DNA of 12,314 nt from CAYPEZ01 sp964409985 (GTDB lineage Bacteria > Patescibacteriota > Minisyncoccia > Phycocordibacterales > UBA6899): positions 1 through 12,314 of the forward strand of contig CAYPEZ010000027.1 in the NCBI GenBank assembly GCA_964409985.1. Reading direction: 5' to 3'. The notes below the pieces were generated by a model. That model did not search any database, had not been told where the DNA came from, and was given only the letters and a program-made list of their open reading frames with translations. The position numbers were made by a program, and so were the translations under genes. This document shows, in pieces, positions 6,445-12,314 of this stretch (positions within the stretch are counted from its first letter, which is position 1; each line of letters opens with the position of its first letter).

Positions 6445-7416
6445 CTATGACTTCTGAAGAAGCTTTGTCAGGCCGTCTCTAAAATCCTTCATCTGGGTGT
6501 CATTAATAACAGAGATGCTAAATACAGGATTCCCAAGTTTCTCCATTTTCTTTTTTGCTTTTACCACAGTATCCTCGTCAACCATATCGGTCTTCGTGAG
6601 CACGATGATCTCTTCCTTTTTTGCGAGCTCATCACTATAAGTCTCAAGCTCCTTTCTGACCGTTTTATATGTCGCCATGACATCCTCGTTTTCTAGTGAA
6701 ATCAAGTGAGCAAGCATTTTGGTCCGCGTAATGTGGCGAAGAAACTTATGCCCAAGTCCCCTCCCCTCTGAAGCTCCTTCAATAAGCCCAGGAATGTCTG
6801 CAAGGATATATCCATAGAATGCGCCGAGATTAGGTTCGAGTGTTGTAAATTGATATGCGCCAATTTTTGCGCTTGCATTTGTGATGGTATTTAGCAGCGA
6901 AGACTTACCTGCGTTAGGAAGCCCCACGAATCCCACATCAACCACAAGCCGAAGTTCAACATGGAAATCTCCTTCTTCTCCTGATGTCCCTCGTGTAAAT
7001 TCTTGTGGGGTTTGATTCGTCGAGCTTTTAAAATGCTCGTTCCCGACACCCCCTTCACCTCCCTTAAGTAAAAGAATGTGCTCCCCTTCATGCAAAATTT
7101 CTACTGTCTTCCCCGTATGCATGTTGGTAATCACTGACCCAACGGGAAAAGGAATCATGAGATCCTCTCCACTTTTTCCATGGAGACTCTTTGATCCTCC
7201 AGACTCTCCATGCTCTGCGATAAAATCCTTTTTGTGTATATATTTTCCAAGGAGTGAAATATCGCGGCTACCGACGACGTACACACTCCCCCCACGCCCA
7301 CCATCTCCACCTGACGGACCCCCAAATTCCACAAATTTTTCACGACGCCACCTGACGACTCCATCACCGCCATTTCCCGCCTTAATACGTATACGAAGCT
7401 CATCAACAAAAGCCAT
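6445..7416 (-). CDS. obg: Obg-family GTPase (ribosome assembly)
   Basis: Obg/CgtA GTPases bind the large ribosomal subunit and act in its maturation and in stress response. Residues 1-158 are the glycine-rich Obg fold (AGNGGDG, GGPSGGDGGRGG, KGGEGGVGN). The G domain follows: P-loop GLPNAGKSS at 165-173, switch I with FTTLEPNLG at 190-198, DIPGLIEGA at 207-215, and TKTD at 274-277 in the place of NKxD. The protein stops at 323 residues just after the G5 region, so the C-terminal OCT domain of many Obg proteins is absent. It starts 13 bases after the MYG1-family gene and has no Shine-Dalgarno site, so it is probably read as the last gene of that operon. The family call is very secure; the loss of the first N of the G4 motif is a common type of variation. 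Confidence 0.97.
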   Translation of the reverse strand: MAFVDELRIRIKAGNGGDGVVRWRREKFVEFGGPSGGDGGRGGSVYVVGSRDISLLGKYIHKKDFIAEHGESGGSKSLHGKSGEDLMIPFPVGSVITNMHTGKTVEILHEGEHILLLKGGEGGVGNEHFKSSTNQTPQEFTRGTSGEEGDFHVELRLVVDVGFVGLPNAGKSSLLNTITNASAKIGAYQFTTLEPNLGAFYGYILADIPGLIEGASEGRGLGHKFLRHITRTKMLAHLISLENEDVMATYKTVRKELETYSDELAKKEEIIVLTKTDMVDEDTVVKAKKKMEKLGNPVFSISVINDTQMKDFRDGLTKLLQKS

Positions 7417-7429
7417 AGATATTCAATAG

Positions 7430-8317
7430 CTACTCGAGAAGTGCCTTTTTTGCAAGTGCAATCGCCCCTTCCTTTGACCCAGCAGCTGCAACAAAACGCT
7501 TATTGTGACAAAAGAGAGCATCAGAAACTCCACTGATACGAGCAAGATCTTCTTTGTTTTTCCCTGCCCAAGCCTCCGGAAGATCTTTCCGATTTTTGAA
7601 TCTCATGTCATCATCACGCGTCGCATTCAGTTTCCACGTCGACCCCGTGCGCTCGGGGGTAACCACAAAAAGGACCTCTGGGAGTGTCGCAACAACGCTT
7701 TGCCATTGTAAGACCTCAGGGAGAACCAGGAGTCTTTTATCTTCGGTGCTGTTATATTGCGCAAGAACTTTCTCTTCGCTCAATAGCCGTTCTTGCTCAG
7801 CATGGAGCGTGTGCTTGAGAAGTTTCTGACAAAACTCTACAAGTTCAACAAATCGCTCATCTTCTTTTCCAATATCCGACCCAACAGGACGAAACGCAGC
7901 GATAACATTGTGCCAAAGGTACGGATGGATGCCATATGATGTGACCGTGTAAGATTCTAAGCCATTGTCTCCGAGATCAAGTGGCTGAACGAGAGAGACG
8001 TCAATGCGTTCCCAAATTTTCTCATGACCACAAAATTCCAGCCCAAAATGCTTCCACACAAGTCCAATTGAAGAATACGGGACCCCATTTGCTCGTGTGC
8101 CCGCACCCCCTTCTTGGTGGTGGTCATAGCGATTGGCCTCAGCGTCGTATATCCCTCCAACATCAACAACAAAATCTCCTGTCGAAAAAACTTGTTCATC
8201 ACGCGTGCGGACAATCTCGTATCGCTCCTTCTTTTCTTTCAACACGAGCACAAGAAGGGCAACCGCCATAACATCGTCAGCGTGAAATGCGCCGCTGTGA
8301 GTAACGATCCGTTTCAT
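7430..8317 (-). CDS. MYG1/UPF0160 family metal-dependent hydrolase
   Basis: A 295-residue protein with the full family signature: THSGAFHADD at 6-15, DVGG at 52-55, RYDHHQ at 63-68, GLVWKHFG at 85-92, DLGDNG at 114-119, and the C-terminal LARISGVSDALFCHNKRF at 258-275. The His/Asp clusters are the likely metal ligands, as in DHH phosphoesterases. The eukaryotic member MYG1 is a 3'-5' RNA exonuclease; bacterial members are little studied, so an RNA- or nucleotide-hydrolysing activity is inference. The start lies 3 bases after the stop of the preceding membrane protein gene and lacks a Shine-Dalgarno site, so translation is probably coupled. Nothing appears truncated. Confidence 0.93.
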   Translation of the reverse strand: MKRIVTHSGAFHADDVMAVALLVLVLKEKKERYEIVRTRDEQVFSTGDFVVDVGGIYDAEANRYDHHQEGGAGTRANGVPYSSIGLVWKHFGLEFCGHEKIWERIDVSLVQPLDLGDNGLESYTVTSYGIHPYLWHNVIAAFRPVGSDIGKEDERFVELVEFCQKLLKHTLHAEQERLLSEEKVLAQYNSTEDKRLLVLPEVLQWQSVVATLPEVLFVVTPERTGSTWKLNATRDDDMRFKNRKDLPEAWAGKNKEDLARISGVSDALFCHNKRFVAAAGSKEGAIALAKKALLE

Positions 8318-8320
8318 AGA

Positions 8321-8680
8321 CTAGTCAATTTTTTCATCTGCGCCCATGAGAAGCTTGTTGCCAATAGTAGACACAATCGAAATAAGGAGCGACGCAATCA
8401 CCGCAGCAAGAAGACCGTTCACTGAAAAACCAGTGACAACACGATCTGCAAGAAGGAGCATGACTCCATTCAGAACAAAGCTAAAGAGCCCAAGGGTGAT
8501 AATAGTAATTGGGAGGGTTAATACCCAAAGGATTGGGCGAACAAGTGCATTAAGGAGGCCAAGCGCAAGTGCAGTAATCGCTGCTGCCTCGATCCCGGTT
8601 ATGCTTATGCCTGGATAGTATCGCGCAACAAGAAACACTGTCGCAGTAAGGACAACCCATTTCACAAAAAGTGTTTTCAT
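8321..8680 (-). CDS. Four-helix membrane protein of the PF04020 (phage holin 4 superfamily/YvlD) type
   Basis: A 119-residue, very hydrophobic protein with four predicted membrane segments at about 4-20, 30-46, 50-77 and 87-106, and a short charged tail (GADEKID). The phrases LGLLNALVRPILWVLTLPIT and LGLFSFVLNGVMLLLADR are typical of the PF04020 family. The name holin is only a family label; chromosomal members such as YvlD are not phage genes, and nothing around this gene is phage-like. The ATG overlaps the mutY stop in an ATGA, so the two are co-translated. The function is unknown, perhaps envelope maintenance. Confidence 0.9.
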   Translation of the reverse strand: MKTLFVKWVVLTATVFLVARYYPGISITGIEAAAITALALGLLNALVRPILWVLTLPITIITLGLFSFVLNGVMLLLADRVVTGFSVNGLLAAVIASLLISIVSTIGNKLLMGADEKID

Positions 8681-9564
8681 CCGTCAATTATACCACACAT
8701 CTTTGGGAGTTTATAGAAAGATTTTTCTTTTACTATAAGATGTTCGGAAAGGAGTTTTTGGAGAAGTGTCTGTGTTTTTTGTATGGAGCGTTGGGCATAT
8801 TGTGAAAGCGACTTTAACGGAAGCCCTTCATGTACCCTGCGAAGCTCAGCAATGATCCGTCCCCGGGCATATCGATCTGTGTCCTCAAAGCGCACATGCT
8901 TTTTCTTTGGAAAGTGTTCGACTAATTTCCCGTGGAGAATCATAAGCGGACAATCATGCGCATGGTTGCGAGCAGTGCATTTCATTGCGGCAAGATCAAG
9001 AAGTGCGTAATTCCACATTCTTCCCTTTCCCTTCGGGATGATACTCTTTGCAAAAAGATAGAGTTCTTGGTCTGTTTTCTTTTCTAAAGGGAAAAACACC
9101 CGATTGAGCACACGACGAACATTGGTATCTATCATAGGTTCAGGGAAATTCCACGCAAATGCCATAACCCCCGCAGCGGTCGACCTTCCGATTCCTGGCA
9201 ATGACGTAAGACCTTCCATCGTCTGAGGAAACGAGAGATCAGATTCATGCACTGTCACTACCGCCTGGTGAAGATATTTTGCGCGGCGATTATACCCAAG
9301 TCCTGACCAAACCCGCAAGACATCCCCAAGGGATGCGTGGGCAAGGTCTTCCACAACAGGAAATCGGTTTAAAAATTCCTTGTACTTTTCTCGCACACGA
9401 TCTACTTGTGTCTGTTGGAGCATGATCTCAGAAACAAGAATTCGGTACGGATCTCGTGTTTCCCTCCAAGGCATCACTCTTCCACTTCTGCGATAGTAGG
9501 CAAAAAGAATTTGGTTGAATTTTTGGATTTTTTTGGAAGGAATCCTACTGCTCTGTTTTGCCAT
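8677..9564 (-). CDS. mutY: A/G-specific adenine glycosylase with degenerate Fe-S site
   Basis: MutY removes adenine paired with 8-oxoguanine. Seen here: MPWRETRDPYRILVSEIMLQ with the catalytic Glu at 46, QTQV, SGLGYNRRAKYLH at 87-99, the helix-hairpin-helix LPGIGRSTAAG at 122-132, and the catalytic Asp at 146 in MIDTNVRRVLNR. The [4Fe-4S] site, normally C-x6-C-x2-C-x5-C, keeps only C196 and C205; Ala/His and H211 occupy the other two places. The protein has 295 residues, and its tail (229-287) contains RYARGRIIAEL and a QKLLSEHLIVKE-type helix-strand, which looks like a winged helix, not the Nudix-like domain that reads 8-oxoG in E. coli MutY. The start overlaps the permease gene by 20 bases. 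It could be another HhH-GPD glycosylase, but the catalytic pattern favours MutY. Confidence 0.9.
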   Translation of the reverse strand: MAKQSSRIPSKKIQKFNQILFAYYRRSGRVMPWRETRDPYRILVSEIMLQQTQVDRVREKYKEFLNRFPVVEDLAHASLGDVLRVWSGLGYNRRAKYLHQAVVTVHESDLSFPQTMEGLTSLPGIGRSTAAGVMAFAWNFPEPMIDTNVRRVLNRVFFPLEKKTDQELYLFAKSIIPKGKGRMWNYALLDLAAMKCTARNHAHDCPLMILHGKLVEHFPKKKHVRFEDTDRYARGRIIAELRRVHEGLPLKSLSQYAQRSIQKTQTLLQKLLSEHLIVKEKSFYKLPKMCGIIDG

Positions 9565-10618
9565 TCTGGTCAGGATCAGGAATTGCTGTCCCTTTCATGA
9601 TGTTTGGATAGATTTCTGCGAGAGCAAAGAAGAGTGCCATTAAGACCGGTCCAGCAATGAAGCCAATGGGGCCAAAGAATGCAAGCCCGCCAAGCACCGA
9701 CAACAGGATGATGAAGGGGTGCATGTGGATTCCCCGCTCGATAAGGATTGGACGCAGGAAGTTATCGATGGTACCAACAATGCCTAGCGCCCACACAAGG
9801 AGCCCTATAGCTTGAGAAATATGGCTAGTTGTAAACAAATAAATGACAGCGGGGATATTGACGATCGTCGTACCAACCGAAGGAATGAGCGCAGTAAACA
9901 TTGCAATAGTCCCCCACAAAACAGGATTAGGAATACCTGCAAAAAAGAGTCCGACACCAGTAAGGACACCCTGGAGAATGGCGATCAAGAGACTCCCCTT
10001 TACTACTGAACCAACCGCGCGCGAAATTCGCTCAAGAATATTTTCGTCTCGCTTATCTGCAAGCGGACTCCATCGAATAAGCGAAGTGCGCAGCGAATCT
10101 CCATCACGGAAAAAGAAAAAGAGTGCTACAAGAATAATAAAGAAATTGAGAATTCCTCCAACCAGTCCTGAAAAGAGTGCGTTAAGATTTTGTGCAACCC
10201 ATCGAAGTGCATTTCCAACATACGCCTCGCCATCAATAGAGAGTGTAAATCCTGGTACACGAGCCTGGACGAATGATTCAAAGCGATGCGTGTAGGTGTT
10301 CACAAGACTCATTCCACTACCGTCCCCAGCAATGGAATAATATGCATCAGCAACTTCTCCAAAGAGAAGGACACTCGCAAAAATAAGAGGGGTAAGGATA
10401 AATACAGCCACAAGAATAGTCGAAAGGAGTGCGGCAACTGTTTCCTTCATATGAAAGATGCGCGAGAGCCATGTATGCACTGGGGCAAACATAATGGCAA
10501 GCACGAGCGCAAGAAACAACGCAGTCAAATACGGACTAAAAATAAAAAACGCAAGGACCCCCGTGAGAGCAAAGAGGACCCAGAAGAATGCAATTTCTGT
10601 TCCAGCAGGTTTATTCAT
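9545..10618 (-). CDS. AI-2E family (PerM-like) membrane transporter
   Basis: A 357-residue protein of the PF01594 family, with membrane segments near 9-27, 30-48, 61-87, 147-171, 205-226, 233-262, 267-284 and 300-335. The central soluble region lies at about 88-145. Family motifs are ALIPSVGT at 243-250, DNFLRPILI at 285-293 and the closing HPFIILLSVLGGLAFFGPIG at 300-319. Family members are proposed to export autoinducer-2, or sodium in exchange for protons; the substrate cannot be told from sequence. No Shine-Dalgarno site is seen; an extended -10 box ends 6 bases before the ATG, so this gene may open the operon that runs through obg. The tail is hydrophilic and complete. Confidence 0.93.
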   Translation of the reverse strand: MNKPAGTEIAFFWVLFALTGVLAFFIFSPYLTALFLALVLAIMFAPVHTWLSRIFHMKETVAALLSTILVAVFILTPLIFASVLLFGEVADAYYSIAGDGSGMSLVNTYTHRFESFVQARVPGFTLSIDGEAYVGNALRWVAQNLNALFSGLVGGILNFFIILVALFFFFRDGDSLRTSLIRWSPLADKRDENILERISRAVGSVVKGSLLIAILQGVLTGVGLFFAGIPNPVLWGTIAMFTALIPSVGTTIVNIPAVIYLFTTSHISQAIGLLVWALGIVGTIDNFLRPILIERGIHMHPFIILLSVLGGLAFFGPIGFIAGPVLMALFFALAEIYPNIMKGTAIPDPDQNGKTEQ

Positions 10619-10624
10619 GGATTT

Positions 10625-10633
10625 AGTATACCA
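10625..10633 (-). promoter_or_regulatory. Candidate extended -10 promoter for the permease operon
   Basis: The minus strand reads TGGTATACT, a TGn extended -10 element, followed by AAATCC and the ATG at 10618. The predicted transcript would begin at or next to the start codon. An extended -10 can work without a good -35 box, and none is seen. The 57-base gap after nrdG holds no convincing terminator. Confidence 0.45.
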
Positions 10634-10675
10634 TCATCCACGGGACGAGAGAGGTCGATCTTCCCCTAATGATTT

Positions 10676-11371
10676 TCAGCGACAATCAATGAGGAGTTGA
10701 GGAAATCGCATCTTGAGTCGTTTAGCTATACCTACGACATCGAGCGCTTTTGTTTGGTCAAGATCTTTCTTAAGGGTAACACGGTAATTCATTGTTTGTA
10801 GATAATATTGTTCTCCAGGCAAAAACCCTTCTGCCATAGCAACAACATCTTCTTCTGTGTGCACACCAGGAAGCAACGTTGAGCGCCACTCATATGGGAC
10901 CCCAGACGCTCGTATCATGTCGAACGTCTCTTTGCATCGTGAGAGCATGGATTGTTTTTCTTCTTTGATGTTTGCGATTGTTTGATAGTTTCTCCACCGA
11001 TGCTTAATATCCATGGCAACATAATCGATAAGATGATTATCAAACATCCGTGCCAGCATACGAGGGGTGATCCCGTTCGTATCAAGCTTCACGGCAAATC
11101 CCATGTCTTTGATCTTTGCAATGAATTCAGGTAAATCGTCATGAAGGGTCGGCTCCCCTCCCGACACAACAACACCATCAATAAATCCTTGCCTCCTCCT
11201 GAGATGCTCCCACCACTCTTCCTCAGGAATGCCTGAGTAATCTTTTGGGATAACGAGATCTGGGTTGTGGCAGTATGGGCAGCGAAAAATACATCCTTTA
11301 GTAAAGACAATGGTTGCGACTCTTCCTGGAAAGTCAACGAGTGTTAATTTTTGTATTCCACCGATGATCAT
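10676..11371 (-). CDS. nrdG: Anaerobic ribonucleoside-triphosphate reductase activating protein (radical SAM)
   Basis: NrdG cleaves S-adenosylmethionine with a [4Fe-4S] cluster to form the glycyl radical on NrdD. The cluster motif C-x3-C-x2-C is at C27, C31 and C34 (GCIFRCPYCHNPDLV), and VVVSGGEPTLH at 67-77 is the SAM-binding GGEP motif. The N-terminus IGGIQKLTLVDFPGRVATIV is typical of the longer NrdG type; the 231-residue length fits that type and is longer than the E. coli enzyme. The ATG overlaps the nrdD stop (ATGA), with a weak GAGG 6 bases upstream, so both are made together in a fixed ratio. The C-terminus is complete. Confidence 0.95.
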   Translation of the reverse strand: MIIGGIQKLTLVDFPGRVATIVFTKGCIFRCPYCHNPDLVIPKDYSGIPEEEWWEHLRRRQGFIDGVVVSGGEPTLHDDLPEFIAKIKDMGFAVKLDTNGITPRMLARMFDNHLIDYVAMDIKHRWRNYQTIANIKEEKQSMLSRCKETFDMIRASGVPYEWRSTLLPGVHTEEDVVAMAEGFLPGEQYYLQTMNYRVTLKKDLDQTKALDVVGIAKRLKMRFPQLLIDCR

Positions 11372-12314
11372 ACCGACCCTCGTTCGGTGGCAGGCAGCCC
11401 TGCTTGGAGAGAGTTGTCTCCCTTCGAAACCACGTATTCTGTGCGATCGGTATATTCACTCTTTTTCCCAGTATTCCACTCTGATACTGGCCGAAAGTAC
11501 CCAACGATACGTGACCAGACTTCGCATGCAGATCGACATGTTGGGCAATGAGGATTTTCTCCTACAAGGTATCCGTGTGTTGGACAAATGGAGAACGTCG
11601 GAGTGACGGTAAAATACGGGAGACGGTATCTCATAGCAACTTTTTTTACAAACTCACGACACGTTTTCCAATCCCGAACTCTCTCACCAAGAAAAAGATG
11701 GAGCACAGTCCCACCAGTATAGCGTGTCTGGAGTTCATCTTGATGATCAAGCGCCTCGAGTGGATCGTCAGTATACCCAACCGGCAAATGTGTCGAATTT
11801 GTGTAGTATGGGGCTGACTTCGGACCATGTTGTTTCATGTCTGGAAATCGCTTCTGATCTTCTTTGGCAAAACGATATGTTGTGCCTTCCGCTGGAGTCG
11901 CCTCAAGATTATAGAGATTACCTGTTTCCTCCTGGAAATCTGAGAGTGTTTTTCGCATGAAGTCTAATACCTCGAGCGTAAATGCTCTCCCCTCCCTTGA
12001 GGCAATATCTTTCTTCAAAAAATTCTCACACGCTTCATTCATTCCATTGAGCCCTATCGTTGCAAAATGATTATGGAGTGATGGGAGGTAGCGTTTTGTG
12101 TACGGAAGAAGCCCCCGCTCAATATTTTCTTCCACAACTTTGCGTTTTACTTCAAGAGATTCTTTTGCAATTTCCATAAGATTCCCGAGACGCTCAAGGA
12201 ATTCATGTTTCGTCTTAGCCAGAAACCCAATTCGCGCCAAATTAATCGTCACAACGCCCACTGACCCTGTCATCTCTGCCGATCCGAAGAGTCCGCCGCC
12301 ACGCGCTCGAAGCT
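11368..12314 (-). CDS. nrdD: Anaerobic ribonucleoside-triphosphate reductase, C-terminal part
   Basis: Class III ribonucleotide reductase makes dNTPs in the absence of oxygen with a glycyl radical. The frame is open to the right edge (314 complete codons), so the N-terminal part, with any ATP-cone, lies outside. Seen here: RGGGLFGSAEMTGSVGVVTI at the left of the fragment, NHFATIGLNGMNE, NLEATPAEGTTYRFA, and a zinc site ICPTHGYLVGENPHCPTC with ligands of the form CxxH...CxxC. The radical loop is SRIVGYFRPVSEWNTGK; the Gly codon is at 11500-11502. About 20 residues follow the last conserved motif. The ATG at 12273 is an internal Met, since the conserved RGGGLFG lies upstream of it. Confidence 0.96.
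   Translation of the reverse strand, partial: LRARGGGLFGSAEMTGSVGVVTINLARIGFLAKTKHEFLERLGNLMEIAKESLEVKRKVVEENIERGLLPYTKRYLPSLHNHFATIGLNGMNEACENFLKKDIASREGRAFTLEVLDFMRKTLSDFQEETGNLYNLEATPAEGTTYRFAKEDQKRFPDMKQHGPKSAPYYTNSTHLPVGYTDDPLEALDHQDELQTRYTGGTVLHLFLGERVRDWKTCREFVKKVAMRYRLPYFTVTPTFSICPTHGYLVGENPHCPTCRSACEVWSRIVGYFRPVSEWNTGKKSEYTDRTEYVVSKGDNSLQAGLPATERGSV

Noticed and set aside
7076..7429. Plus-strand open frame of 117 codons opposite obg
   Set aside because: It is opposite the Gly-rich Obg domain, whose GGN codons read as Pro/Ser on the other strand; no domain or start signal.
8321..8680. Prophage remnant suggested by the holin-like family name
   Set aside because: PF04020 proteins are common chromosomal membrane proteins and no other phage-like gene is present.
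9843..10295. Plus-strand open frame of 150 codons opposite the permease gene
   Set aside because: No recognisable domain, and it lies fully opposite a secure family member.
1..12314. Recoded UGA as glycine, as in some Patescibacteria
   Set aside because: TGA ends nrdD, nrdG, mutY and the DUF916-like gene at family-appropriate lengths, three of them in ATGA overlaps.
1..12314. tRNA, rRNA, CRISPR array or insertion sequence
   Set aside because: None seen; the gaps between genes are all about 105 bases or shorter, and no regularly spaced repeats were found.

Overview
The window is almost wholly coding, and every supported gene lies on the minus strand, so transcription runs from high to low coordinates. 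TGA is used as a stop, for example in ATGA start/stop overlaps, so this is the standard bacterial code and not the UGA-glycine code of some Patescibacteria. The compact layout and the gene content suggest a Patescibacteria/CPR genome, probably Parcubacteria-like. The supporting content is a class III ribonucleotide reductase, a reduced Obg, a MYG1-family protein, and a secreted beta-rich protein of a type I recall from Parcubacteria. This placement rests on remembered family patterns, not on a search.

In transcription order, four units can be proposed. (1) 12314-10676 holds the C-terminal part of nrdD, which runs off the right edge, and nrdG, joined by an ATGA overlap. They make deoxynucleotides without oxygen. 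(2) 10618-6445 holds an AI-2E/PerM-type permease, mutY, a four-helix PF04020 membrane protein, a MYG1/UPF0160 protein and obg. All are within 13 bases of each other or overlap. (3) 6341-4935 holds gatB alone, followed by a small hairpin that may be a terminator. (4) 4878-1 is an envelope operon. It encodes a protein with an N-terminal excisionase-like HTH and one membrane segment, a secreted and membrane-anchored protein resembling DUF916/WxL-interacting proteins, a small secreted beta protein with WxL-like features, and a large fibronectin-III surface protein that runs off the left edge.

The envelope operon is the most interesting part. The order (possible membrane regulator, anchored Ig-like adaptor, small secreted beta protein, giant Fn3/Pro-rich protein) looks like a co-expressed cell-surface assembly and recalls the WxL systems of Gram-positive bacteria. 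Other points are a MutY that keeps its catalytic residues but has lost two of four Fe-S cysteines and has a possible winged-helix-like tail in place of the Nudix-like domain. There is a general absence of Shine-Dalgarno sites except at the first gene of the envelope operon, and -10-like boxes sit six bases before two start codons, which suggests leaderless messages.

No tRNA, rRNA, CRISPR, insertion sequence or attachment site was seen. No gap between genes exceeds about 105 bases.
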